Shown here: positions 1 to 8,581 of the stretch, in pieces
How positions within the stretch are numbered: the stretch's first letter is position 1
How the letters are laid out: every line of letters starts with the position of its first letter
Origin: Clostridium arbusti SL206
GTDB taxonomy: Bacteria > Bacillota > Clostridia > Clostridiales > Clostridiaceae
Reading direction: 5' to 3'
Length of the DNA stretch: 57,139 bases
NCBI RefSeq assembly: GCF_000246895.1
Contig: NZ_BAEV01000010.1
Span: 1 to 57,139 of the forward strand
Position numbers and translations under genes: made by a program
The notes under the pieces: generated by a model
The model's database searches: none
Seen by the model: the letters and a program-made list of their open reading frames with translations, nothing else
What the model was told of the DNA's origin: nothing

Positions 1-155
1 ACACGTATATTATTTGGATACAAATGAGAATGTATTAAATTTTCTTCTGAAATAAATAATTTTCTTGGTAAAATCAGTTCCCATTTCTCGAAAGAATATT
101 GGAAATTAATATTTAATGTAAATAGTTTATAAATTTTATATTTAATTCCATATTC

Positions 156-184
156 TTGACAAAATAATCATTTGACCTTAAAAT
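156..184 (+). promoter_or_regulatory. Sigma-A type promoter of the TetR gene
   Basis: A perfect -35 hexamer TTGACA (156-161) is followed by a 17-bp spacer and a -10 TAAAAT (179-184). The TetR start codon lies only about 10 bp downstream of the expected transcription start, so the leader is very short. An AGGTGA ribosome binding site occupies 191-196. Confidence 0.75.
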
Positions 185-200
185 TTAGTTAGGTGATATT

Positions 201-800
201 ATGAATAGAGAAGTAAGAATACCTATACAGAAAAGATCTATTGAAAAGAGAAAAAAAATTATCGATACTGCTAATAAGATATTTAATGATAGAGGTTATT
301 TTAATACTAATACCGCAGAAATTGCAAAAGAAGCTGGTCTAGCCACTGGAAGTGTATATGCTTATTTTAAAGATAAAAAAGATATATTTTTAGAAGTTTC
401 TGATATGTATGCTAGGTTAGTATACAATAATACAATTAAAAACTTAAATAAAATTAAAGAAAAGAAAGATTTAAAATTATTTGTAAAAACCATCATAAAT
501 TCAATAATTGAAAAGCATAAACTTTCACCAAGACTTCATAAAGAGATTACAATGCTAGCTTCTATGGACAGTGAAATTAAAGATTATTATGCTAAACAAG
601 AACAACTTCTAATAAATAAATATCTTGAGAAACTTAAAGAATATAATTTAAACTACTCTCACTCAAAAGAAAAACTATTCTTGGTACATTCTTTAATCGA
701 GGAAATGTGCCATGAAATCATATATAATGACAAGTCAAATTTAGATAAGAATATTTTAATTGGTGAATGTACTAAAGCTGTCCATAAAATATTAGAATGA
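201..800 (+). CDS. TetR/AcrR family transcriptional regulator
   Basis: A 199-residue protein with a TetR N-terminal helix-turn-helix at about residues 15-60: a helix with KKIIDTANKIF, then the recognition region TAEIAKEAGLATGSVYAYF, which is the family signature. The C-terminal two thirds is helical and charged and would be the ligand-binding and dimer domain; its ligand cannot be inferred. The start is fixed by AGGTGA 4 bp upstream of ATG. It has its own promoter and its own terminator, so it is monocistronic. No partner pump or enzyme lies next to it on the visible side, so the target may be itself or genes left of the window. Certain at the family level, unknown in role. Confidence 0.9.
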   Translation: MNREVRIPIQKRSIEKRKKIIDTANKIFNDRGYFNTNTAEIAKEAGLATGSVYAYFKDKKDIFLEVSDMYARLVYNNTIKNLNKIKEKKDLKLFVKTIINSIIEKHKLSPRLHKEITMLASMDSEIKDYYAKQEQLLINKYLEKLKEYNLNYSHSKEKLFLVHSLIEEMCHEIIYNDKSNLDKNILIGECTKAVHKILE

Positions 801-811
801 TACCTTTATAT

Positions 812-857
812 AAGACTATAGCTATCTTATTTACTATAATTAGCCATAGTCTTTTTC
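812..857 (+). terminator. Rho-independent terminator of the TetR gene
   Basis: Arm AAGACTAT-a-GCTA (812-824) pairs with TAGC-c-ATAGTCTT (841-853), and a T run follows directly. It starts 12 bp after the TetR stop codon. Confidence 0.8.
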
Positions 858-877
858 ATATATTTTTATCATCATTA

Positions 878-994
878 TCAATTATCTTTCAACTCAATAT
901 AAGATGATCTATTTAAGTATTTACAAATAGCAATGATTAAAGATAGAATTGCAACAATACTTAATATAAAACAAATAGTTCTTCCTTTTTTCAT
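878..994 (-). CDS. Small single-span membrane protein (38 aa), unknown function
   Basis: A short ORF preceded by GGAGTGATTATT-ATG, a good ribosome binding site. The product begins MKKGRTICFILSIVAILS, so a positively charged N-terminus leads into one hydrophobic helix of about 18 residues. A short polar tail ending in ELKDN follows. It could be a small membrane protein or an uncleaved signal-type peptide. I do not recognise a family. The remaining non-coding sequence around it (858-877 and 995-1168) shows nothing else I can support. Confidence 0.5.
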   Translation of the reverse strand: MKKGRTICFILSIVAILSLIIAICKYLNRSSYIELKDN

Positions 995-1168
995 AATAAT
1001 CACTCCTCATACAATACAATAAGCTTTATATTTATATATATTATAACATAGTTAGAGTAATTTTATTATCTTCTATTACATAAAGCAATGCCTTTATATA
1101 CGCATGGAAATTCCCCTCTATATGTAAATATCCACCTTCTACAAAAAACCTTTTAGTTTATTTAATTA

Positions 1169-1975
1169 CTATTTCACTGCTATCCTCATTCTGTAACAAA
1201 AGTACACCTCAAATTCACTATCACGAAAGATATTCTTAATATTATTTTTAAAATCTATTAGATATGGATTAATTTCAGATATCTCATTTTTTATAATAGA
1301 CTGAAGACCCCCTTGACTTAAAGCAAGATTAATAAACCTCGCTGCACTACAATTTTCACTATTTGAAAATACTATTTCTCTTACATATCTAAATTTATTA
1401 CTATTTTTTATATTAGAAAGATGATTATCTTTACTCCATTTTATAAAACTATCCTTAATCTTTGTATTAGAAGACTCAATATTATTTACCTTTTCAAAGA
1501 GCTTCTTATATTCAAGTTCAGCTTCCCAATTACATACTGGAGGCCAATCGCAATCATAGACTGCAAAAACTCCACCTTTTTTAAGTATTCTTTCCACTTC
1601 CGGTATAGTAGTTTTCGGATTCATCCAGTGAAAAGATTGTGAGCAGGTTACAACATCCGCACACCCATCCTCTAATCCCGTATTATCTGAGAATCTAGAA
1701 ATAAAGCTTATATTTTTTAATTTGCTCGACTCTTCTTTTGCAATTTTCATCATATCCTTACCTGGTTCTATTCCTATAATCTTGTCACTGGTATCACTCC
1801 AGGCTCTTGTAGACAAACCAGTTCCACAACCTATATCAACTACAAGTCTTGGTTTATAACCTAAATAATTTAATATTATTTCTTTAACTTTTTCTGGGCA
1901 TGTAGGTCTCGCATTGTTATACACATCTGCGAATCCTAAAAACCTATCTGCATTGAGCTGAACATTTTCTTTCAT
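1169..1975 (-). CDS. Class I SAM-dependent methyltransferase
   Basis: A 268-residue protein with the Rossmann-type SAM-binding motif I VVDIGCGTGLSTR at about residues 45-57. It also has the acidic motif II residue in IIGIEPG, a motif III-like segment ADVVTCSQSFHWM, and ERILKKGGVFAVYD. The QSFHWM segment is typical of the Methyltransf_11 group of small-molecule methyltransferases. The C-terminal 100 residues do not point to a substrate. AAAGGAGATG sits 8 bp upstream of the ATG. It stands alone. It is not MenG, which is encoded at 37759-38475 and has the UbiE-specific motifs missing here. Confidence 0.85.
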   Translation of the reverse strand: MKENVQLNADRFLGFADVYNNARPTCPEKVKEIILNYLGYKPRLVVDIGCGTGLSTRAWSDTSDKIIGIEPGKDMMKIAKEESSKLKNISFISRFSDNTGLEDGCADVVTCSQSFHWMNPKTTIPEVERILKKGGVFAVYDCDWPPVCNWEAELEYKKLFEKVNNIESSNTKIKDSFIKWSKDNHLSNIKNSNKFRYVREIVFSNSENCSAARFINLALSQGGLQSIIKNEISEINPYLIDFKNNIKNIFRDSEFEVYFCYRMRIAVK

Positions 1976-2090
1976 AACATAACATCTCCTTTATATATTT
2001 CATATAACATACGTCACACCTATTGATTTTTATTACTTATCTACCATAATTTCATAAAATACATATTTTTTCAATGCTTATATTATTAAC

Positions 2091-2119
2091 ATTCTCAATA
2101 AATCTTATTTATTGAGAAT
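2091..2119. promoter_or_regulatory. Perfect 13-bp inverted repeat, possible operator
   Basis: ATTCTCAATAAAT (2091-2103), a CTT loop, then its exact reverse complement (2107-2119). It lies about 115 bp upstream of the methyltransferase start and has no T run, so it is unlikely to be a terminator. The shape and AT-rich core resemble ArsR/SmtB-type operators, but no such regulator is visible nearby. Confidence 0.4.
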
Positions 2120-2162
2120 TTATACTACCTCTAAGTTTATATACTAATTATATTAGTCATGT

Positions 2163-2230
2163 AAAAATCCTGCTATTATGTTCCTAATGATTACTTATAT
2201 CTATCATTAGAAGTTTTTAGCAGGATTTTT
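2163..2230. terminator. Bidirectional terminator with nested stems
   Basis: Outer arms AAAAATCCTGCTA (2163-2175) and TAGCAGGATTTTT (2218-2230) pair perfectly. Inside them CTAATGAT (2184-2191) pairs with ATCATTAG (2203-2210). On the minus strand the hairpin ends in five T residues and would close the two-gene unit 2841-2262. On the plus strand it ends in T residues as well. Confidence 0.7.
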
Positions 2231-2261
2231 ATCATATATATATGAATTAAAAAAATAACTT

Positions 2262-2555
2262 TTAATCTTTTTTAACTATATCCGAACTTTTCTGTAGATG
2301 TTTATTGTTTGCTTTTCCCTTTTTTGTACCCTTCACCATCATAAAAATCATAAATCCCATCATTATAGGACAAATAAAGGGTGAAATAGTCAATATAACT
2401 GCATTAAGTCCTCCATTTAATTTTAGAAATGGAAGGGCTGCAACTAAAATAATTGGAATAGCACAGCAAAGAATCATATGAAGCACATGTTTTAAAGGTC
2501 TATGTGGTTTTTCTTGATTACTTTGATTATCATTTTTACTATCATGACAATTCAT
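2262..2555 (-). CDS. Small membrane protein with two hydrophobic segments, unknown (97 aa)
   Basis: The N-terminal 20 residues are polar with a Cys-His pair (MNCHDSKND). A hydrophobic segment HMILCCAIPIILVAALPFL (about 27-45) and a second at about 52-75 follow, then a lysine-rich tail. The protein looks like the short DUF2933-type hydrophobic proteins often found near heavy-metal genes. The Cys-Cys in the first span and the cysteine-rich neighbour upstream fit that, but no enzymatic role can be read. CAGGAGG precedes the ATG by 6 bp. It is the second gene of a two-gene unit with the 59-residue protein upstream and ends at the terminator 2163-2230. Confidence 0.6.
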   Translation of the reverse strand: MNCHDSKNDNQSNQEKPHRPLKHVLHMILCCAIPIILVAALPFLKLNGGLNAVILTISPFICPIMMGFMIFMMVKGTKKGKANNKHLQKSSDIVKKD

Positions 2556-2661
2556 AGTCTACCTCCTGAAATTTTAATAAAAATCATCGATTAATTTAAA
2601 TTTTTACCCCAACTTAATCTTAAAATTCTGTCTATCTGTAATCTTAGTTTTATAATAATTT

Positions 2662-2841
2662 TTATTTTCTTTTGTTTTCTAAGGGTTCATCCTTGCAACA
2701 ACTATTCATATTTTTTTCAGAGTTAACCTCACTTGCTTCCTGATGGGAATGACTTCCACAGCATCCTCCTTTTCTAAACATCATAAATACCATTGCAAAA
2801 ACAATTAAGAAATACCACCAGTTCTCAGCTAGAAATTTCAA
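2662..2841 (-). CDS. Small Cys/His-rich membrane-anchored protein (59 aa)
   Basis: One transmembrane helix (WWYFLIVFAMVFMMF) is followed by a Cys/His-rich cytosolic tail with GGCCGSHSH and NSCCKDE, which could bind soft metal ions. I place the start at the TTG at 2841 because AGAGGTGA is then correctly spaced. A GTG at 2850 would fall inside that ribosome binding site. It is the likely first gene of a two-gene unit with 2262-2555. The family is not recognised with certainty; short DUF2933-like proteins have this layout. A metal role is inferred only from the CC and HSH residues. Confidence 0.55.
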   Translation of the reverse strand: MKFLAENWWYFLIVFAMVFMMFRKGGCCGSHSHQEASEVNSEKNMNSCCKDEPLENKRK

Positions 2842-3033
2842 ATCAATCACCTCTCTTTATATTAAAAACACAAATACATTTATGCATATTAAAAGAAATG
2901 GCCAGTCATTATACTAATCTACACCTTTGACCTTTACTCATTTTCATGTTCCTTAATTTATTGTCTATATGTATTATATATATAAATTGTGTAGATAAGA
3001 TGAAGAATTTAAAATCACAGCTTTTTACTAATT

Positions 3034-4269
3034 TTATCTCACTCTCCTAGCTGTTAAATAATCACTTCTGCCTAAAGGTGATATTTTAACAACATCTCCT
3101 GTATGTGGTGCATGTATATACATACCATTCCCTACATACATACCCATGTGATGTGGATTATCATAAGTTCCAAAGAAAACTAAATCTCCTGGCTTAAGCT
3201 GATCTCTTGACACTCCTACTCCATCTTTTATTTGATCATAGGTAGTTCTTCCAACTGATACACCAAATTTTTTATATACATATTGGGTAAATCCAGAACA
3301 ATCAAAACCAGGACTTGGAGACGTACCTCCCCATACGTATGGTGTGCCTAAAAAGCTTGATGCATATGCTATAACTGAATCATTTGAAACAGATCCACTA
3401 GTACTTGCTGGTACTGAGCCTCCTCTATTTATACTAACATTTCTATTTGAATTGTTATTTGCCGTAATATTCTTAGATTTATTTGCTTCACTATTCTGAT
3501 TATTCGAACTATTATTTTGACTTGCATTTGCAGCTGCCTGTTGCGCTGCTTGCTCAGCTACTTTAACAGCTGAAATTCTCTGCTTTATTTCATCAATTTT
3601 AGCCTTTGTAGACTCACTTAATTCAACTGCTGAGTTCTGCTGTGCTTTAGCCTCTGCAATAAGTGGCTGCTGCTGTGCTTTTTTATTATTTAAATCATTT
3701 AGTTTTTTCTCACTATCATTTCTTAAAGCAATTAATTTTTGTTTATCACTTGCAAATTTATCCTTTTTCTGCTGTACAGCTTGTCTTCTTTCACTTAAAT
3801 TTGATATTATTTTGTCATTATATTCAACCACATTCCTTATTGTTTCTACTTTTGAAACAAAGTCACCCATTCCTTTAGAATCTAATAGAACGCTTACATA
3901 TCCACTACTTCCATTAATATACATGGCTCTCATTCTCTTATTATAGAGTTCTTTTTCAGCCTTTATATCTTGTTCAGATCTCTCGATACTTTTTTGTGCA
4001 TTGTTTATATCTGCCTCTGATTTACTTATTTTACTCTTAAAATTATCAATTTCAATCATGCTCTGCTGAATTTGGTCATCCAACATTTCTATATTCGCTT
4101 CTATATTACTAATCCTTTTTTGTGCTTCATTTAACGTATTTTTACTTTGATTATATTGATCCTGTGATGTATTTAATTGTTCATCTAACGCTGGAGCAGC
4201 TAAAGTTCTAACATTCATTGTAAGTACTATTCCCAAAGCCATAACAGCAGATAATATTCTTTTGTTCAA
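3034..4269 (-). CDS. Secreted NlpC/P60 peptidoglycan endopeptidase with coiled-coil
   Basis: A 411-residue protein with a signal peptide (about 1-25, ending near TLAAPA). A long coiled-coil rich in Q, N, K and E spans about 27-230, then a low-complexity Ala/Gln/Asn linker. The C-terminal NlpC/P60 domain covers about 295-411. The catalytic Cys is in GFDCSGFTQYVY and the His in HHMGMYVGNGMYIHAP. Such proteins (PcsB/CwlO type) cut peptide cross-links in the wall, and the coiled-coil usually gates access or docks to FtsEX. The start is a TTG with AGGGGG about 8 bp upstream. It is monocistronic. The upstream stretch holds only the short inverted repeat at 4320-4349. Confidence 0.9.
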   Translation of the reverse strand: MNKRILSAVMALGIVLTMNVRTLAAPALDEQLNTSQDQYNQSKNTLNEAQKRISNIEANIEMLDDQIQQSMIEIDNFKSKISKSEADINNAQKSIERSEQDIKAEKELYNKRMRAMYINGSSGYVSVLLDSKGMGDFVSKVETIRNVVEYNDKIISNLSERRQAVQQKKDKFASDKQKLIALRNDSEKKLNDLNNKKAQQQPLIAEAKAQQNSAVELSESTKAKIDEIKQRISAVKVAEQAAQQAAANASQNNSSNNQNSEANKSKNITANNNSNRNVSINRGGSVPASTSGSVSNDSVIAYASSFLGTPYVWGGTSPSPGFDCSGFTQYVYKKFGVSVGRTTYDQIKDGVGVSRDQLKPGDLVFFGTYDNPHHMGMYVGNGMYIHAPHTGDVVKISPLGRSDYLTARRVR

Positions 4270-4319
4270 ATTGTTATCCCCCTAAATTCATGTATTTAAT
4301 ACTAAATAAAATTTTGCTT

Positions 4320-4349
4320 ATAACCTCCCTATATTAATTTCTAGGTTAT
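4320..4349. promoter_or_regulatory. Short inverted repeat upstream of the NlpC/P60 gene
   Basis: ATAACCT (4320-4326) and AGGTTAT (4343-4349) form a 7-bp dyad with a 16-bp centre, about 50 bp upstream of the TTG start. This is a plausible operator for a dimeric regulator, with no other support. The rest of 4350-4524 shows no gene. Confidence 0.25.
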
Positions 4350-4524
4350 TTTATCACATTAATATGTAGAACATATGAAGATTTGAATTAATAAAGACAA
4401 AAAATTACAAAACCCGATACTTTTATAATATAGAGCTTTGTAAGATATTAAATGAGTAATGATATTATTTTACTTATATAATTACTTATTTCAAACAAAA
4501 AAATCAAAGTAACATACCTAGCTT

Positions 4525-5412
4525 TTATACCATAATTGATATTAGTAAACCCACAATCACAGCCAAATGATATTTTAGTCCGACCTGACCAATGAGACCC
4601 ATTGTTCTTCCTTTTGTATGAACATTTTTATCATAGGATAAAAAATTAGAAATTGATTTATATGGGAAAAATAAAATAACAGGTGCCAATACAACAATAG
4701 GATAAATATGTATTACCACTAAAACAACAGTTAATACAAGTAGTCCTATTACATTAAATATCCAAAGCTTCTCAGCATTTTTAATCCCAATAATTATAGG
4801 TAAAGTTTTCCTTCCAACTACTTTATCCTCTTCTAAATCACTTAAATTGTTAGATAATAATATGGTACCAATAAATATTACAGTAGGCACTGCTACTAGC
4901 ACTGTATTCAAATTAAATACACCTGAATGAATATAAATCACCGTTGTAGTTATACCAATACCCATAGTTACTCCTGAAACGACTTCACCTATGGGTGTAT
5001 ATGAAATAGGTAAAGACCCAAAAGCATATAAGATTGAAACAATACCTCCCACAACAGCAACCAGTAAAATATAATAGCTTGTTTGGCTAGCTATAAAAAT
5101 GCCAATTATAAAAGCAATCAATTCATATATAAATATAATAAACACTACTTGCTTCGGAGTAATCTCGCCACTTATTAAAGCTTTTTCATCGCCACTCTTC
5201 TCATTATCTGCTCCTCGTTTAAAATCAAAATAATCATTAATCATATTAGTGGAACTTTGAATCAACATCATAGCAAATATTAGTAATATAAAATATATAA
5301 TATTAAATTTTTTAAAAGCATAAAATGAATAAATTGAACCTAAAATTACAGGAATAGTTCCTGCAACAAGAGTTTTTATATCCATAAGTTTTATTATTGA
5401 CTTAAAACTCAT
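4525..5412 (-). CDS. menA: 1,4-dihydroxy-2-naphthoate polyprenyltransferase (MenA)
   Basis: A UbiA-superfamily membrane prenyltransferase of 295 residues with about eight transmembrane helices. The first Asp motif is NMINDYFDFKRG and the second is NNLSDLEEDKVVGRKTLP; both bind Mg-diphosphate. It attaches the polyprenyl tail to DHNA, giving demethylmenaquinone. The start is the ATG at 5412, with GAGGAGTGG 10 bp upstream; an in-frame GTG further upstream lies within that binding site. It is the last gene of menH-menB-menE-menC-menI-menA. Assignment as MenA rather than another UbiA enzyme rests mainly on this context. Confidence 0.93.
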   Translation of the reverse strand: MSFKSIIKLMDIKTLVAGTIPVILGSIYSFYAFKKFNIIYFILLIFAMMLIQSSTNMINDYFDFKRGADNEKSGDEKALISGEITPKQVVFIIFIYELIAFIIGIFIASQTSYYILLVAVVGGIVSILYAFGSLPISYTPIGEVVSGVTMGIGITTTVIYIHSGVFNLNTVLVAVPTVIFIGTILLSNNLSDLEEDKVVGRKTLPIIIGIKNAEKLWIFNVIGLLVLTVVLVVIHIYPIVVLAPVILFFPYKSISNFLSYDKNVHTKGRTMGLIGQVGLKYHLAVIVGLLISIMV

Positions 5413-5480
5413 ATTCTTACCACTCCTCACTGAAGGGTCTATTCTTAATATAAAAATAGCTTTCTAGTAAAACATAACAA

Positions 5481-5858
5481 CTAATCTTTATTTAATTTAA
5501 TAATAACATTTGTAACAGTTAAATATGAAATTAACACCTTATTTTCATCAAGCATTTCTATGCTCCAAACATGAGATGTCTTTCCCTTATGCATAAGCTT
5601 TCCTTTTGCAATAATATAACCTTCTATTATTTTTGGTCTCATATGATTTGCAGTGATATTTTGACCTACTGCCATTTCATCTTCATCTATCTTTTTATTT
5701 GAAGCATAGCCTGCAATAGTTTCTCCAAATGCAATGGTTGCACCACCATGCAAATATCCAAAAGTTTGATCATGGAATTGGGTTAAATTCATTTTAGCCT
5801 CAAGTTCACTTTCATATACATGGACATATTCAATATTTAAACCTTTTATTAAGTTCAT
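5481..5858 (-). CDS. menI: Hotdog-fold thioesterase, probable DHNA-CoA thioesterase (MenI)
   Basis: A 125-residue PaaI/4HBT-type hotdog protein. The segment FHDQTFGYLHGGATIAFGET holds the helix-start HGG and the likely catalytic Glu, as in DHNA-CoA and 4-hydroxybenzoyl-CoA thioesterases. MenB makes DHNA-CoA and MenA needs free DHNA, so a thioesterase between menC and menA is the expected missing step. It starts 3 bp after the menC stop, which suggests translational coupling. Other PaaI-like activities cannot be excluded from sequence alone. Confidence 0.85.
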   Translation of the reverse strand: MNLIKGLNIEYVHVYESELEAKMNLTQFHDQTFGYLHGGATIAFGETIAGYASNKKIDEDEMAVGQNITANHMRPKIIEGYIIAKGKLMHKGKTSHVWSIEMLDENKVLISYLTVTNVIIKLNKD

Positions 5859-5861
5859 ATA

Positions 5862-6971
5862 CTATTCACCGCCTATTTTTTCGTAGTCAATTGTATAATT
5901 TTTTAATAAAGTTTCATCAATATCTACGCCTAAACCATAGCCTTTTGGTATTTTAATAATACCATTTTTAGCTATTATTTCCGGTTTAATTATATCTCTT
6001 TTAAAGTACCGGTTTGATGATGACAAATCTCCAGGAATATAAGTATCTTTTAAACTGGCTAAATGTACATGCAATATTTTAGAGATGCCACTTTCCACCA
6101 TACTTCCTACCCAATACTCTATATTGCTTTCTCTGCATAATTCAATCATTTTCTTTACATAGTATAGTCCACCTACACGTCCTACTTTTATGTTTAATAC
6201 TTTAAAAGCTTTAAGTTTAATGGCTGTTACTAAATCATTAATTGTTTGAATACTTTCATCCAAACATATAGAAGTTTGCAACTCTTTTTGAAGGCTTTGA
6301 TATTCTAAAAAATCCACTGAATCCAGTGGTTCTTCAATACAAAGTAAGTTTAGTTTATCCAATTTCTTCAATTCATCAATTTGTTCAATCTTATAACTTT
6401 TGTTAGCATCTGCTAACAATTGAATATTAGTATATTTTTCTCTAATAGCCTTTAATTTTAAAACTCCATCTTCTGGTTTAATCTTTATTTTAAATCGAAT
6501 ATATCCTTCCTTCTTATAATGATCAATTTGTTTAATTAATTCCTGAACATCTTGATCCCCTAATACAATTCCTCCATATATATCATCATTAATTTCTTCA
6601 TTAAATACAACATCCATAATGGATTGCTTTTCCCTTTTAGCATATAAATCCACCAAAGCATTTTCCAGTGCTGCAAGCGTCATTGGATAAGATGGCTTGA
6701 TCCATTTATGAATATCAAATGGATGTTTAATATCTTTGTGTATTAGATTTGGAATATAATTATATATTAATACATACTTAGAATCTATTAATGTTTCATT
6801 AGTATAAAATGGTTCAGTAAATGCAACTACTTCACCATAACCTTTATTCTGAAGTTCATCAGTAATTTTAATTATAATTGTCTCACGGTGATCTATAGCA
6901 GTTTTTGATGTTTTAAACATAAAATTTAAAGGAATTTTCACATGAAAAAGTTCTATTTTATTAATCCGCAT
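5862..6971 (-). CDS. menC: o-succinylbenzoate synthase (MenC)
   Basis: A 369-residue enolase-superfamily enzyme that dehydrates SHCHC to o-succinylbenzoate. The catalytic Lys pair appears in RFKIKIKPEDG at about 160-170. The metal ligands follow in order: Asp in LLADANKS, Glu in CIEEPLD, Asp in CLDESIQT, and then the second Lys in LNIKVGRVGG. Length and motif order match Gram-positive MenC of the NSAR/OSBS group. The ribosome binding site is AGAGG before ATG at 6971. It is separated from menE upstream by the hairpin element at 7001-7150, the only large gap in the operon. Confidence 0.93.
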   Translation of the reverse strand: MRINKIELFHVKIPLNFMFKTSKTAIDHRETIIIKITDELQNKGYGEVVAFTEPFYTNETLIDSKYVLIYNYIPNLIHKDIKHPFDIHKWIKPSYPMTLAALENALVDLYAKREKQSIMDVVFNEEINDDIYGGIVLGDQDVQELIKQIDHYKKEGYIRFKIKIKPEDGVLKLKAIREKYTNIQLLADANKSYKIEQIDELKKLDKLNLLCIEEPLDSVDFLEYQSLQKELQTSICLDESIQTINDLVTAIKLKAFKVLNIKVGRVGGLYYVKKMIELCRESNIEYWVGSMVESGISKILHVHLASLKDTYIPGDLSSSNRYFKRDIIKPEIIAKNGIIKIPKGYGLGVDIDETLLKNYTIDYEKIGGE

Positions 6972-7000
6972 TTAATTAACCTCTTTTGAAGCAAGTTCTT

Positions 7001-7150
7001 AATTCAGGTGGGGATTCTTTTACCCCATCTGAATTTTAGAGCTGCAAATTCATGGCTTACTTGGCGTTGAACTCCCACTTTCACAGCGTGCAAGCAAAGT
7101 TTTGATTTTGTGTGGGGGCTGTACAGAATGCGTGGGAGACTTACGCCAAG
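7001..7150. repeat. Intercistronic hairpin element C (possible IS200/IS605-derived non-autonomous element)
   Basis: Two strong palindromes lie in tandem between menE and menC. The first has arms AATTCAGGTGGGG (7001-7013) and CCCCATCTGAATT (7023-7035). The second is composite: CTTGGCGT (7060-7067) pairs with ACGCCAAG (7143-7150), and CTCCCAC (7072-7078) pairs with GTGGGAG (7132-7138). The segment is visibly richer in G and C than its surroundings and has no ORF. Plus-strand order (GGTGGGG hairpin, then TTTTAGA, then a second palindrome) parallels elements at 17501-17564 and 29618-29680. An origin from the palindromic ends of an IS200/IS605-like transposon is inference. Confidence 0.5.
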
Positions 7151-7154
7151 TTAG

Positions 7155-8489
7155 TCAGGTTAAATTCTTTTTCAATATTTTTCCCGAAGCATTTCTAGGT
7201 AGTTTCTCTAGATAAATAATTTTTTTAGGTAATTTATATTTTGCTAATTTATTTGAAAGATATTCTAATATTTTTTGTCTATCCATTGAAGAAACCACAT
7301 ATAACACAGGAACTTGTCCCCATCTTTCATCCTTTTCTCCCACCACTGCGCATTCATATATTTTGGGATGTGCATATAAAATATTTTCAATCTCTTTTGG
7401 ATATATATTCTCTCCACCGGAAATGATTATATTTTTGCGGCGATCAAGTATATATAAAAATCCATCCTCATCCATATAACCCACATCTTCCGAATTAAAA
7501 TAATTAAAAACTTTTTTCTTTCCAACGTATCCGGCCATTAACATTGAACTTTTAATTACAATTTCACCTATACCTTTTTTATCGGTATTTTCAATGTGAA
7601 TAACAACTTTCTCAAGTGGCACTCCCACAGAATCAATTTTTTCTGGATAATCTAATACAGAAAATGTTGTAACCTGACTTGTTGTTTCTGTCATTCCGTA
7701 GGTTTTATAAATTGGAATATTTTTTACTATACTTTTTTCAATCAATGGTTTAGGAATAAATTCACCACCTACCAATACTACACGTAAATTATGTTTCTCA
7801 ATTCTATCCACAATTCTATTTAACATCGTTGGTACAATAGACAACATGTTTATTGTATTGCTCTCAATTAATTTTATAACTTCTTCTTGGTGAAACTTTT
7901 CTAATATGGTAACAGAAGTTCCATTGTATAAGCTTCGTATTAAAATGGATAGTCCACTAATATGATACATTGGTAACACCACAAGCCAATTATCCTCATC
8001 TGTTACTCCAAGACTTTTTTGAGATGCTTTTACATGGGAATAAAACTGTTTCCATCCTATGGGTACTGATTTAAATTCCCCTGTGGTAGCACTGGTATTC
8101 ATAATAACTGCAATACTTTCTTCCTCAAAATTTTCAATTGATTTTATATCTTCCCTCTCACCTTTATACACTTTATCAAAAGATATAAATTTATTGTCAC
8201 AAGAAAAAATAACTTTAATATTTAATGCTTTTAATTGTTTTGCTATTTCTTCATCTGTCAAACATGTATTAAGCATCAATACTTCTTTTTGTAAAAATTG
8301 AAATGCTAAAAAGAAAAGTGCCATATCAACTGAGTTATTTGAATAAATGGCAACTCTTTTCTCATTTTTTACATATGAAAATAGTTTTTTAGCCAAATCT
8401 ACTACACTTTCATATACTTGTCTAAATGTTAGATCATTAATAAACTTTTTATAAGGTCTTTCAATACTATACTTTTTAAGCCAATTCAT
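7155..8489 (-). CDS. menE: o-succinylbenzoate-CoA ligase (MenE)
   Basis: An ANL-superfamily acyl-CoA synthetase of 444 residues. The ATP-binding loop is NTSATTGEFKSVP, the A5 motif is YKTYGMTETTSQ, and the adenylate region is YILDRRKNIIISGGENIYP. The C-terminal catalytic Lys sits in PRNASGKILKK. It activates o-succinylbenzoate with ATP and CoA. The start is the ATG at 8489, 5 bp after AAGGTGATAGT; an in-frame ATG 48 bp further upstream lacks a good ribosome binding site. Arginine codons here include CGC and CGT, unlike the AGA-only habit of nearby native genes. Confidence 0.92.
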   Translation of the reverse strand: MNWLKKYSIERPYKKFINDLTFRQVYESVVDLAKKLFSYVKNEKRVAIYSNNSVDMALFFLAFQFLQKEVLMLNTCLTDEEIAKQLKALNIKVIFSCDNKFISFDKVYKGEREDIKSIENFEEESIAVIMNTSATTGEFKSVPIGWKQFYSHVKASQKSLGVTDEDNWLVVLPMYHISGLSILIRSLYNGTSVTILEKFHQEEVIKLIESNTINMLSIVPTMLNRIVDRIEKHNLRVVLVGGEFIPKPLIEKSIVKNIPIYKTYGMTETTSQVTTFSVLDYPEKIDSVGVPLEKVVIHIENTDKKGIGEIVIKSSMLMAGYVGKKKVFNYFNSEDVGYMDEDGFLYILDRRKNIIISGGENIYPKEIENILYAHPKIYECAVVGEKDERWGQVPVLYVVSSMDRQKILEYLSNKLAKYKLPKKIIYLEKLPRNASGKILKKNLT

Positions 8490-8581
8490 ACTATCACCTT
8501 TATCAAATTCATTTCCACTATTTTTTACTCTTATCACATAGTTATATGTTTTATCTATAACTAACCTCGGTAACAGGAACT

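Noticed and set aside
1169-1975. Methyltransferase as an alternative MenG
   Set aside because: It lacks the UbiE segments (AFGLRNI, NAYSYLRDS) that the protein at 37759 has, and it is longer and isolated.
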